From the NCBI GenBank assembly GCA_937907165.1, contig CALCUH010000033.1, forward strand, positions 19,549 to 83,548: a stretch of 64,000 bases of DNA, given 5' to 3'. The notes beneath the pieces are model-generated. The model searched no databases. It saw only the letters and a program-made list of their open reading frames with translations, and was not told the DNA's origin. Below, one piece after another: positions 29,498 to 38,054 of this stretch. This DNA is from an uncultured Bacteroidales bacterium. GTDB taxonomy: Bacteria > Bacteroidota > Bacteroidia > Bacteroidales > Paludibacteraceae. The translations under genes and the position numbers were made by a program. The stretch's first letter is position 1; each line of letters starts with the position of its first letter.

Positions 29498-31356
29498 TAT
29501 CCGACATTTACGCTAGAACCGCTCTTCAGATTCAAATCCGATTGGGCGCCCAAATCGATTTTCCCGTTACCACTCACTTTGAAATCGCCGGACACCTTCT
29601 CTTTCAGATCTCCGTCCACCTGAACATTCACCTCTTTCGCCACATCCACTTTCGTCTTTCCGCCCACTGTCAAATTCATCTCTTTGCAGACATCCATCTT
29701 TTGTTGTCCGCCAACTGACAGAGAATAATCATCACCAACACTCATCTGAGTCTTGTCACCAGACGAGACTGTAAGTTTCTTTTGAGCGATAATATCAATG
29801 TCATTAGAAGAGATTGTAATCTTCTCAGGTGCAGATATCATTATGGATTTACCAGCCGTATCCAACTTGATCATATTATCGTTCTTATCTTGGATGGTGA
29901 TGGACCAGTCACCCTTATCAACGAATGTCAATTTATGTCCACTCTTCGTCATAATGGAATGCACAATATTTCCGTCATCCCCTCCGAGACCCGTTTTGCC
30001 ATTAAAAAGGCTACCCATCACATACGGACGGTTAGGATCTCCGTATTCGTAACCCACCATTACCTGATCACCCTCTTCCGGAACGAAAACCATACCGCGG
30101 TTCTTCATATCGCTACCGCCAGCGTCAGGACTCTGAACACGTATCCAATTGGTGCTTTTCGAGCTAGCCTTCTGCCAATCGAACTGCACTTGGACTCGTC
30201 CCATCTTCTCGGGGTCCGCATTACTCACCACCGTAGCCACCTCCGGAAACGCTTTGACGCTATTGTACTCCATAGAGATCGGTTCCTTGCCGGACGGGGA
30301 AGCGACAAAATGATTGGAATAGTTACCCATTTTGTCCACTACGTGCACAATCTTCATGATACGGTATTTACCCAACGCCGAGACACCCATTTTACCTGGG
30401 AAGGCTATTTCAACCACTCCGCCGAGTTTCAACTTACAAGTGCCAGTGACACCCTCCACACTTAAAAGGGAACCGTCAGCCGTTGTCTGGCGAGCCTTCA
30501 ACAGATCCTTCATTTGGGGATCCTGGACAATCGGATATTCACTATGTGTCAAATCCGCATTGTCCGCATCGTAAACCATTTCGTTCTTTCTCCCCGCATT
30601 GCCAAGAAGACCAGAAAGAGATCCCGGCGTCGAATCGGAAATAATCTCCGCACCCTCTTTCACCAAATAATCGTAACGGCTGAAATTACGTGGTACAGCG
30701 CTTGCGATCGTCCTAAGCGCCAAAAGATCATTGCCTAATGTAAGCTTTGTCGTAGCCGAATCGTTCGGTTTACCGAAATTGAGTTTGTCGCCATCATAAT
30801 AGAAGAGCTCGCCAAAAATACTCGAAAGGCGATTGAAAAAAGAGAACAGACTCTCGTTATAACGCATTACAAACGGAAGCACTCCCGTAAAATTCGGAGT
30901 ACAAACCACAGATGAAGCCGCCTTGGAAGTATATTTTGAATTTTCTTCGAAAATCGCCTCTAACGTCTTATCGACATAAGAATCCATACCCCTCACATTA
31001 TCAATTTTGACGATACGTCCATGACCGATAAGATGCACTCGGTTGCTTTGGTGACCATAATCGGCATAAGCCGGATCTGTGTCCCAGGAACCGATTTGTA
31101 CATCCGTCACATAGCCTTTGAAGTCATAAGACTCACCACTATCGACATGCTCAAAATGTATCGTCACCTCCGAGCCAACTTGTTCTACTAAACTGTCCGG
31201 TTTCTGTTTCCAAAGTTCATCCTGGGACATGAACTCGCTCACCACCTCAAAGCGATGAGTGCTGTTCATCTCTTGCTCCAAACGTAAAGATTCAAACTCG
31301 ATTGCTTTCCCGTCTACCGATACTTTCGGCTTTACGGGATTTAAAGTATCTGCCAT
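29497..31356 (-). CDS. vgrG: Type VI secretion spike protein VgrG (TssI), module A
   Basis: 619 residues with the same gp27/gp5-like layout as the VgrG at 22959-24848 and near-identical sequence over about the first 470 residues (GSEVTIHFEHVDSGESYDFK, VFVPEEGDQVMVGYEYGDPN). The needle from about residue 480 differs: short repeats QMSVGDDYSLSVGGQQKMDV, MNLTVGGKTKVDVAKEV, LKEKVSGDFKVSG. No C-terminal toxin domain is fused. It leads the module adaptor-like protein, PAAR-like protein, metzincin, immunity candidate. Confidence 0.95.
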   Translation of the reverse strand: MADTLNPVKPKVSVDGKAIEFESLRLEQEMNSTHRFEVVSEFMSQDELWKQKPDSLVEQVGSEVTIHFEHVDSGESYDFKGYVTDVQIGSWDTDPAYADYGHQSNRVHLIGHGRIVKIDNVRGMDSYVDKTLEAIFEENSKYTSKAASSVVCTPNFTGVLPFVMRYNESLFSFFNRLSSIFGELFYYDGDKLNFGKPNDSATTKLTLGNDLLALRTIASAVPRNFSRYDYLVKEGAEIISDSTPGSLSGLLGNAGRKNEMVYDADNADLTHSEYPIVQDPQMKDLLKARQTTADGSLLSVEGVTGTCKLKLGGVVEIAFPGKMGVSALGKYRIMKIVHVVDKMGNYSNHFVASPSGKEPISMEYNSVKAFPEVATVVSNADPEKMGRVQVQFDWQKASSKSTNWIRVQSPDAGGSDMKNRGMVFVPEEGDQVMVGYEYGDPNRPYVMGSLFNGKTGLGGDDGNIVHSIMTKSGHKLTFVDKGDWSITIQDKNDNMIKLDTAGKSIMISAPEKITISSNDIDIIAQKKLTVSSGDKTQMSVGDDYSLSVGGQQKMDVCKEMNLTVGGKTKVDVAKEVNVQVDGDLKEKVSGDFKVSGNGKIDLGAQSDLNLKSGSSVNVG

Positions 31357-31538
31357 ATAATCATTGTTTATTATCAGTTACCAAAAATCTGAGACAACCT
31401 CATTCCTCAAACTAGTGAAGAAGATATTTCGATAAGGGTCCCCGACTTAAAATCAAATTCATTTGCCCCCCATAAAAATAATAAAAGGCGCCAATCCTAT
31501 GATGGGATTTCAAAGACAAACCCGAACAAAGGAATCCG

Positions 31539-32243
31539 CTAAATTTCCGGTTCCTCTTCAGATTGCACCATCACACCATACATCCACTTAGCGGAACGTT
31601 CACCCGTCTGTGCATCGATGACGTATAAAACAGTCCAAACCGCACCTTGTCTATATTGCCCCGTCTGATAATCAGGGAGGCATCTGTTCCCGTTAGGATC
31701 TACAGTTCCGCGACCATATTTGTCAATGAACTTAGATGGAATCTCACGGATATGATTCAATTTCACGTACCACTTCCCAGATACGTATTTAGCCTTCACA
31801 CTTTGGAAAACCATATAAGTGAACTCACCGTCCAGACGAGGCTCATAATCCATATCCCCCAAACAAGACTCCCCCGTTTTTCGGTTGAACCAACCTTCGT
31901 CTTCCAAGATATCAGCCAAATTCTGAGGTTTCACCTCTAATTGTCTGTAATAAAAATCCTCGTTTTCCTTCTCGATCAAATAGCCATCGGCGTCGTATCG
32001 GACAGTCATTCCAATTGTTCTATTGAACAAACGGCAGTTAATGGATTTTATATTACCATTTTTGTAGTACTCCTTATCCAAAGCACAGAATTCATCAGCT
32101 GGAGAATATTCGACAATAAATCGAACGGGACGGAAAACCTTCCAACCATCACTTGTTAGACCCCAGCTTCCGACCCCCTCGTATCGAGGGTTCTCTTGGA
32201 GTTTCGGCTCCGTAGTCCTTTCCCTAACTTCATCTTCCATCAT
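31539..32243 (-). CDS. Paralogue of the putative metalloprotease-module immunity protein
   Basis: 234 residues, homologous along its length to the protein at 25392-26054 (EDEGWFNRKTGES, KEYYKNGNIK, PSKFIDKYGRGTVDPNGNR). There is no effector gene directly upstream: it lies between tssC and vgrG. It may be an orphan immunity gene left by effector replacement, or a second protective copy. The 182 bp between it and vgrG (31357-31538) shows nothing recognisable. Function is not established. Confidence 0.5.
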   Translation of the reverse strand: MMEDEVRERTTEPKLQENPRYEGVGSWGLTSDGWKVFRPVRFIVEYSPADEFCALDKEYYKNGNIKSINCRLFNRTIGMTVRYDADGYLIEKENEDFYYRQLEVKPQNLADILEDEGWFNRKTGESCLGDMDYEPRLDGEFTYMVFQSVKAKYVSGKWYVKLNHIREIPSKFIDKYGRGTVDPNGNRCLPDYQTGQYRQGAVWTVLYVIDAQTGERSAKWMYGVMVQSEEEPEI

Positions 32244-32431
32244 ATATCAATAACTAATTGCGAAATGGAAACATTCGCCGATTATTAAATAAAAACAATT
32301 ATCACACCCCAAAAGGGAATAAACGCCCGATTCATGTCCTATGCAAACAGGAGGAACGGTCATCAGAAAAACACACAACCTCACCTGACAGAAAAACGTA
32401 CTATAAAAAAGCGATACGGTTTATGGGAAAG

Positions 32432-32471
32432 GTTCCCGTTCCCAAACGAGGAACGGGAACTTATTTTTATT
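32432..32471. terminator. 11-bp perfect hairpin downstream of tssC
   Basis: GTTCCCGTTCC (32432-32442) pairs perfectly with GGAACGGGAAC (32450-32460) around a 7-nt loop. The plus strand continues with TTATTTTTAT; the minus strand has no T-run after the stem. Position suggests an end to the tssB-tssC transcript, while the T-run fits the plus strand better, so direction is uncertain. Confidence 0.5.
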
Positions 32472-32489
32472 GCCCCAAAATACGGCTCA

Positions 32490-33854
32490 TTAGCTCTGAG
32501 CGTATTCGCTCTCCCATTCAGTTCCGTCATCTCCCTTCTGTCCGTCCAATTTAATGACGAAACTCTTAGCTGGGAAATATGGAGTGATATGGATATCCAA
32601 ATAGACACGATCCTTTTGGTTAGGATCCTGCTCCAAACGGATGATTTTAGATCGCTCGATCAATTTATCTGGTCCCTGAATACCATCAAGGAATTTCACG
32701 ATTTGGGTACGCAACTCACGTTCAGTCTTACCGCTCCAGTTCTCGAAAGAACGACGGTTAAGGAAGTCGAACAACACTTTAGTCACGTAGTCGAACACAC
32801 GAACGACGGAATAAGTCTGAAGACCCAAGTTATCACCGTTGAACAAAGTCTTAGCGGAGAAGGCCATCACCTTACTATATTCGTTCACCATAGGCACAAG
32901 ACCCATAGATTCCAATTGGGAGATTTCGCTCTTACGCAATGGGAAAGCCACATTCTCCACCTCGTTCAAACCACCATATTTCTTACCGGCGGTTACCTGA
33001 GACATCAAAGTGGTATAGACCTTACCAGCCAAAGCGGCAGCAGGAGAGACACGCAAGTTATCCTCCTCGCCAATCTCCTTATAAGCGTTACGTCCCACCA
33101 ACCAGTTACAGCACATTACCGTGTTGCTCTTATAAGCGTCGCCGCCCGCATGATCGGCGCTAGCGAACAATTCGACAACATCATCAGGATGATCAAGGTC
33201 AGCGAAGTCGGTATAAAGCATAACCTTGTTAGCGCTTGCGATCTTGGACCACTTGTCCAAAACAGCGTTGGAGCCCAAATAGCCAGGCACCACAAGCAGA
33301 GAGTAGCTATCACGCAAATCAAGACGGTCATAGTTTTGCTTGAGCTCATCAGCCACGCAATCGATGAAACGAGGGTTGTCCAAATCCGTGATTTGCTCAT
33401 GAGAAGCGTTCACGATAGTGATATTAGGAATCTTATCTACCTCAGTGTTCTTGTAGAACAATTGGATAGCCCTATAAGACTTCTCCAACTCCTTGACAGC
33501 CTCCACAGCGGCAAGTTGGTTTTTTGTCAATAGAGATGCGACGGTCGTAGCCTTTTGCTGACACTTGTCCACCATCTCAGTGATGTCCTTGCTAGTGGTC
33601 AGCAAATCGATCCACAAGTCAATTTTATTAGCCAATTCCTTACGTTCTCCCTTCTTTTGGGAATCCTGAAGGAACATATTTTTACGAGCCTTACGTTCAG
33701 GATTCAGGTTCTGGATACCATCAATCGCAGTCTCCAAAAAAGTATATCCGCCAAAGCGAGCCAATGCGCCTAACGCATCTTGCAAGCTTACGCCCTTGGC
33801 GCCTTCAGCCTGAGCAGCAGCCTGCTCCGCTTGTTGCATTTGATCATCTGCCAT
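32490..33854 (-). CDS. tssC: Type VI secretion contractile sheath large subunit TssC
   Basis: 454 residues. It matches the Bacteroidota TssC form: a Gln/Ala-rich start, then ETAIDGIQNLNPERKARKN, SYSLLVVPGYLGSN near 185, and the typical end with FLDGIQGPDKLIERSKIIRL and VYLDIHITPYFPAKSFVIKL. TssC assembles with TssB into the contractile sheath around the Hcp tube in the cytoplasm and is later disassembled by ClpV. The gene follows tssB after 115 bp (33855-33969). Confidence 0.93.
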   Translation of the reverse strand: MADDQMQQAEQAAAQAEGAKGVSLQDALGALARFGGYTFLETAIDGIQNLNPERKARKNMFLQDSQKKGERKELANKIDLWIDLLTTSKDITEMVDKCQQKATTVASLLTKNQLAAVEAVKELEKSYRAIQLFYKNTEVDKIPNITIVNASHEQITDLDNPRFIDCVADELKQNYDRLDLRDSYSLLVVPGYLGSNAVLDKWSKIASANKVMLYTDFADLDHPDDVVELFASADHAGGDAYKSNTVMCCNWLVGRNAYKEIGEEDNLRVSPAAALAGKVYTTLMSQVTAGKKYGGLNEVENVAFPLRKSEISQLESMGLVPMVNEYSKVMAFSAKTLFNGDNLGLQTYSVVRVFDYVTKVLFDFLNRRSFENWSGKTERELRTQIVKFLDGIQGPDKLIERSKIIRLEQDPNQKDRVYLDIHITPYFPAKSFVIKLDGQKGDDGTEWESEYAQS

Positions 33855-33969
33855 AATCTAAAAAATGTTTTAGGTGGGGGCAATCCCCGTTCGACCTTAT
33901 ATTTATTGGGAGGTTAACTTGTCTAGAACTTCCTAAAAGGAGGTTCTTTTGAGACGAATGGAGAATGCC

Positions 33970-34419
33970 TTATTCTCCGACCTCCTTTAATTCGTTACGT
34001 AGTTGTGTTAAGGCATCGATCATGCCCTGGCGCGCGTCCGCATTCTCCAAAGCTCTTTGGAGCACTTTATTGGTGCGTAATTGTTTCACCAACTTCTCAT
34101 AAAACTCCTTCTGAATGGAAAGGTCATTGAGAAAATTGCTGCGCGCTGTCATTTGTTTCACTTGGAAATCCGCCGTATTGGCGAACTTGAAGTTCTCTTG
34201 TACTGTTTCACCTTCAGCCGTCTCGAATTCCACATCGACGTTAGGCTGGAATTTAGCATACACATCTTCGACCGTTTTCAGACCTTCTACAGGTTCTGCG
34301 ACGATAGGGTCGTCCGCAGTGAACTGACCCACAAATAGGGTGCGATTCTGAGGAATGTTCGAAATACCTTCTCCTACATTAACAGGTCTTTCGTTTCCAC
34401 CAATTTCGTAATCTAACAT
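33970..34419 (-). CDS. tssB: Type VI secretion contractile sheath small subunit TssB
   Basis: 149 residues from ATG at 34419 (MLDYEIGGNERPVNVGEG). An upstream in-frame start at 34449 adds ten residues but lacks support. The body fits TssB: RTLFVGQFTADDPIVAEPVE, a FKFANTADFQVKQM segment corresponding to the conserved FxxMxDFxP region, and a helical end FYEKLVKQLRTNKVLQRALE. It pairs with TssC to form the sheath. It lies between hcp and tssC, a normal Bacteroidota order. I see no clear promoter in the 235 bp upstream beyond the hcp terminator. Confidence 0.9.
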   Translation of the reverse strand: MLDYEIGGNERPVNVGEGISNIPQNRTLFVGQFTADDPIVAEPVEGLKTVEDVYAKFQPNVDVEFETAEGETVQENFKFANTADFQVKQMTARSNFLNDLSIQKEFYEKLVKQLRTNKVLQRALENADARQGMIDALTQLRNELKEVGE

Positions 34420-34594
34420 ATAATTGCCTTTTTTATGGAGATTCCACAAATCCCCGAAATTATACTAATCTAATAATATCCTATTTAAACCTTTTATGGG
34501 CTTTTGATCTTTTGAGCGCCAACCCTCCCACAAATTGAAGCGGGTGAAGATAGCACAAAATCCCAAAACCCCACAAATAAACTACAGCCTCCAT

Positions 34595-34632
34595 AAAAAA
34601 AGGCGCGAGGTGTGGAAGATTTTCCACGCCCC
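34595..34632 (-). terminator. Rho-independent terminator downstream of hcp
   Basis: On the minus strand GGCGTGGAA pairs with TTCCACACC (one mismatch) around a short loop. After CTCGCGCC comes a run of seven T. It lies right after hcp (stop at 34655) and before tssB, so hcp can be made in excess of the sheath genes. Confidence 0.75.
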
Positions 34633-34654
34633 GTCCTCTTATAACTGCCTTCTA

Positions 34655-35047
34655 TCAAGCCTTAGGCCAGTTCTCCTCGTACTCAGCACCACCGATCTTG
34701 ATGATCTGTGCGGAGATTGTCACGCAAAGTGACATTGGAGCGCTACCTACGATATTGATTCCTTCTTCGAACTCGATGATATATGCGTTTTGGAACTCAA
34801 GTTCCTTCATCTTAGACTCCTCATCACCTTTCTTGAACAAGATGCTACCGCTGAAAGGTTTGAATTGGTTCACCATAGTCTCAAGGATAGTGGTATCTTC
34901 TGTTGACTCAACACGAACAGTGATACGACCACCGTAGATGTTTGATGATGGACGTCCCTTAGAATCGACGTCACGACGAAGAGAATATTTACAATCGAGT
35001 ACATCGTACTCCTTACCACCGATGTTTAATGTTGATCTAAATGCCAT
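34655..35047 (-). CDS. hcp: Hcp tube protein (TssD), main copy
   Basis: 130 residues of the Bacteroidota TssD type: MAFRSTLNIGGKEYDVLDCK, RRDVDSKGRPSSNIYGGRIT, and an end ITISAQIIKIGGAEYEENWP. It forms the inner tube rings that carry cargo and the VgrG spike. It has its own promoter (35153-35188) and its own terminator, which fits a highly made structural protein. Two more distant paralogues lie at 37621-38034 and 38055-38453; this copy is closest to the canonical form. Confidence 0.93.
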   Translation of the reverse strand: MAFRSTLNIGGKEYDVLDCKYSLRRDVDSKGRPSSNIYGGRITVRVESTEDTTILETMVNQFKPFSGSILFKKGDEESKMKELEFQNAYIIEFEEGINIVGSAPMSLCVTISAQIIKIGGAEYEENWPKA

Positions 35048-35152
35048 GTCTTTAAAAAATTAGTTTGTTAATAAATTTTAATATATAACTCAAATTGTTT
35101 CGATCGGCCAATCTATACTTACTCAATGAGTCGTTAATTCTGTTTAATGAAG

Positions 35153-35188
35153 CGAAGGTAATAAACAAATTCCATTTAATCAAACAAA
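35153..35188 (-). promoter_or_regulatory. Bacteroidota-type promoter for hcp
   Basis: On the minus strand TTTGTTTG (35188-35181), 20 bp, TACCTTCG (35160-35153). This fits the -33 TTTG and -7 TAnnTTTG layout with normal spacing and one change in the -7 box. It gives a 5' leader of about 100 nt before the hcp ATG at 35047. Confidence 0.65.
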
Positions 35189-35347
35189 CGATTAAAAAAA
35201 ATCACACGTTACCCAACAGACACATTACGCTTAAAGCGCAACTTGATTTTAAAAAACTAATGAATTGGTTCCACATATTCAAATTCATTGCTCAAAAATC
35301 GTCTGAGAAGATTTTCCTTCACCAGTTGTTCCCTTTCTAGAACGAAA

Positions 35348-35377
35348 CAAAGGTAACAATAATTTTTCATTCCGCAA
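35348..35377 (-). promoter_or_regulatory. Second Bacteroidota-type promoter upstream of hcp
   Basis: On the minus strand GTTG (TTG at 35377-35375), 19 bp, TACCTTTG (35355-35348), an exact -7 consensus. It could make a 300-nt leader for hcp or a small RNA. The rest of 35048-35704 holds only the other promoter and a doubtful 54-codon frame. Confidence 0.55.
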
Positions 35378-35524
35378 CATCTATCGCCTTTTTTTTTAAA
35401 AAAAAATCCGCTTTTTTTTCGCCATAAAATCAAACATCTAAGAATGAGCGAATTATGGTGCATGTCCACCGAGTGCATAAATGACGAATAGACAATCATC
35501 TGAATAGATTAATATCATATCATC

Positions 35525-35689
35525 ATGAAATACGCCTCCCGAACGTCCATTAGCTATTACGCCAAGGCTACTCTAGAAAAAATAGGCGACGACCATCCAA
35601 AAGAATATCAGGTTTTCAAGGGAAGTGTCAGTTTCTACATGTTAATCGCTTCATCGTTTTTTGTAATTCATAACGCTGAAGATATGTGA
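35525..35689 (+). CDS. Doubtful 54-codon ORF, possibly a gene remnant
   Basis: ATG-to-TGA frame starting MKYASRTSISYYAKATLEKI and continuing GDDHPKEYQVFKG before a hydrophobic end. It is the only plus-strand frame in this gap with protein-like composition. No family is recognised, and no promoter or homologue is visible. It could be chance or the stub of a lost gene. Confidence 0.2.
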   Translation: MKYASRTSISYYAKATLEKIGDDHPKEYQVFKGSVSFYMLIASSFFVIHNAEDM

Positions 35690-35704
35690 ACCTATAGAAA
35701 AGAC

Positions 35705-36100
35705 TCACACACATGCCTTCCAAAAAACCACGATGAGAGAGATGACGCAAAAACGAATCATTCTCACCAAGAACGGAGTTCGCACAAGAATCAGCCACCT
35801 GCCAGAAGGATGGATGTACCCTATGGCGGATACAATGAAAAAGCTTGTGAGAAGAATTCCCCAAAGGATTGCGCCAGACTTTATCTTTTCCTTATTCGTC
35901 TCCAACCTTTTGGAGGGAGATCTCCAGAATATGGCCAAAGCCGCTAACATCAAAATGACGAATAGCAAACGATATTCGAGGATATAATCGGTTATTCCTT
36001 GGATACTGCAATTACCATTGTACCATGGCTCGACGGAAAAAGCGAACAGAACGACACTTACCGGCAAAATCAAATTTAACAATAAAACCAATCCTTTCAT
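35705..36100 (-). CDS. Four-helix membrane protein, putative immunity protein
   Basis: 131 residues with hydrophobic segments at about 4-24, 44-60, 78-96 and 104-128 and almost no soluble part. It starts 7 bp after the stop of the 500-residue protein at 36108-37610, so the two are co-expressed. That protein carries a hydrophobic hairpin region, and inner-membrane immunity proteins are the rule for pore-forming toxins. The pairing is inferred from position and topology; no family is recognised. Confidence 0.5.
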   Translation of the reverse strand: MKGLVLLLNLILPVSVVLFAFSVEPWYNGNCSIQGITDYILEYRLLFVILMLAALAIFWRSPSKRLETNKEKIKSGAILWGILLTSFFIVSAIGYIHPSGRWLILVRTPFLVRMIRFCVISLIVVFWKACV

Positions 36101-36107
36101 CTTCTTT

Positions 36108-37610
36108 TTATGTTAACCTATCCACCAAATCGCGCATAGCATAAGCGAACCTTTTTAAAACGTTGGAATGGTCTGCCTCTCTCTGCATCTTATCCATCTC
36201 TCGATAATAGGAGTCGTGGACCTGAGAATAGGAATTCATCGCCCGGTTGGAATAGAGACTTTCAGAGCCTTCCTGCACGTAACTCTTCGTCACCTCGAAA
36301 CCTTTGAACTTCTCCCATTTCTTTTCATTCGCAGGCTCTCCGCCGAATATGAAGTCCTTAACCAACGAAGGCACCGGCGCACCTGTCATTATCGCATTCT
36401 TGGATTGTAAATACTCCCCTGGAATAACCTGTTTCCTCTTAGCTACGGAAAAAGATTCCAACAAAGAGAACGCAGCTGCTGAAAAAGCTCCCACACCAGT
36501 AAAGACCGCACAACAAGTCGCCACAGACTCAGGAAGAGCGAACGACCCAATGAGGCCCACCAAGCTAATTCCGTTGACAACCAAATCTCCCGCAGGCAAT
36601 GCTTTCCCGAATATATCGACATGCTTCTTCTTCACGAAAGGAACCTGCTCGGAAACCAACTCAGAACTTGTTGTGAAGAGGTCGCTGCCGCCCAAAGAAG
36701 TTACGTCGTTGATGAGAGACGGAATACAGTAACCTCCCGGAGATACGATTTTACCTGAATACAAGACACCTTGCGTGGCAGCCTTGACAATTGCGGCGGA
36801 CACCTTCGCGACCGGACGGTTGTTAGTGACATAGTCAAATCTTCTCGGTCCCAACGCATTCATTGATTCAACCACATTTTTCCCACGTAATGCGTTTTCA
36901 TACAACTCATCAACGCCACCCGTAAATTCGAACAAGGTCTGCGCTTTCATAACATTAGAAATTGCGACACGAGTCAAATCTATTCTGTTGTCGATAAGAG
37001 ATATAACAGGAGCGTTCCGCTGCAACGAAAGGAAATTCTCGTCCGCTTTCAGCTCTTCTATAATGGAGAGACGGAAACGATCTGTATTCATCTGACGTTG
37101 CACGCCAAAACTAGTCAACGAATTATATGTCTTAAGGAAATCTGAAGTGACGTCCCCCTTCAAACAATCACATAGTCTCTCTAAGGGTCCGGTATATTTC
37201 CGTCCGAACGGGGTACCCTCGCCGACTTTTAAGACGTACTTATACAGATATGTGAATTTTATATCCGTCAGAATATTGGTCTCGACAACAATCTCGAAAT
37301 CGACGAAATGGTCGCCATAACTCTTTATGTCAAAAGGCATGGAACTCCCATCAAACCTATCGATCTGATATTGCGCCTTATCTGAATCGAGGAAACTCTT
37401 GAAATCTCTGGAAAGTGAATTCTTGATGTGATCCCCCATCGGTTGGAAGCTCTTTCTAACCTCATCGATAGACATATTAAGGCGTTCTACCTGACGTTTC
37501 CTGCCATTCTTGCTTTCTATGGTCGGATACATCCATCCCAAACCATAGACATACTTCCCACGGGTCAACTTTGACCCATGGGAGTCTTTTAAATAGATAT
37601 ACTCCTCCAT
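36108..37610 (-). CDS. Putative Hcp-delivered, membrane-active type VI effector
   Basis: 500 residues with no signal peptide. Residues 1-300 look soluble. Residues about 335-395 contain two long hydrophobic stretches rich in Gly/Ala/Val (LVVNGISLVGLIGSFALP, ATCCAVFTGVGAFSAAAFSL) separated by a short turn, which resembles a membrane-inserting hairpin. The C-terminal 100 residues are charged and helical. The gene starts 10 bp after an Hcp paralogue (37621-38034) and is followed by a membrane protein. The order hcp, effector, membrane immunity suggests cargo carried inside an Hcp ring. No known domain is recognised; the function is inference. Confidence 0.55.
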   Translation of the reverse strand: MEEYIYLKDSHGSKLTRGKYVYGLGWMYPTIESKNGRKRQVERLNMSIDEVRKSFQPMGDHIKNSLSRDFKSFLDSDKAQYQIDRFDGSSMPFDIKSYGDHFVDFEIVVETNILTDIKFTYLYKYVLKVGEGTPFGRKYTGPLERLCDCLKGDVTSDFLKTYNSLTSFGVQRQMNTDRFRLSIIEELKADENFLSLQRNAPVISLIDNRIDLTRVAISNVMKAQTLFEFTGGVDELYENALRGKNVVESMNALGPRRFDYVTNNRPVAKVSAAIVKAATQGVLYSGKIVSPGGYCIPSLINDVTSLGGSDLFTTSSELVSEQVPFVKKKHVDIFGKALPAGDLVVNGISLVGLIGSFALPESVATCCAVFTGVGAFSAAAFSLLESFSVAKRKQVIPGEYLQSKNAIMTGAPVPSLVKDFIFGGEPANEKKWEKFKGFEVTKSYVQEGSESLYSNRAMNSYSQVHDSYYREMDKMQREADHSNVLKRFAYAMRDLVDRLT

Positions 37611-37620
37611 CTTTTCCTAC

Positions 37621-38034
37621 TTACCAGTTCTTGTCCAATTCAACTGAATTGAATTTTACCTTTTTAGGTGAAATAGTAAGAGTGATGAAACTGCCGATAC
37701 CCTCTCCACATGTTTGTGACATATTGATGCAGGCAGCCTCTTCAAAAGATATTTTCAACGGGGAAGTTCCGGAATTATTTTTAAAAGCAATCTCTCCGCT
37801 TTCCCTCGCAGTTCTGTCAGAAGCCCATTTAATTAATTTAGCGTCGGGCACCTGAACCATTGTGATATACAATAAGCCACCGGTTACCTCATTCATTGGC
37901 TCCATTGTCTTGCCGCTAACCGATTGGATAAGTTCCGTAGAGAATTGCTCCAAAGGATATGTCTTCCCACCCAATGACAACTCAACGAACATCGTGCCTT
38001 CTGTAGGCCCATTTTTAAAATATGAATCTCCCAT
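37621..38034 (-). CDS. Diverged Hcp (TssD) paralogue, likely effector-specific
   Basis: 137 residues with the TssD pattern in weak form: VELSLGGKTYPLEQFSTELI near the start, a KTMEPMNEVTGGLLYITMVQ segment, a KISFEEAACINMSQTC segment parallel to SFKQATCINMKIEY of the next paralogue, and an end ITLTISPKKVKFNSVEL. It differs strongly from the main Hcp at 34655. It is directly followed by the putative membrane-active effector, so it may form a mixed ring that binds that cargo. Confidence 0.75.
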   Translation of the reverse strand: MGDSYFKNGPTEGTMFVELSLGGKTYPLEQFSTELIQSVSGKTMEPMNEVTGGLLYITMVQVPDAKLIKWASDRTARESGEIAFKNNSGTSPLKISFEEAACINMSQTCGEGIGSFITLTISPKKVKFNSVELDKNW

Positions 38035-38054
38035 ATCCGCAATAGTTTTTATTA

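Noticed and set aside
32334..33533. 399-codon plus-strand ORF opposite tssC
   Set aside because: Antisense to an unmistakable tssC; it has no recognisable motif and arises from codon bias.
35257..35499. 80-codon minus-strand ORF
   Set aside because: Runs through the promoter-like boxes and a poly-A/T tract (Phe/Lys run); composition is not protein-like.
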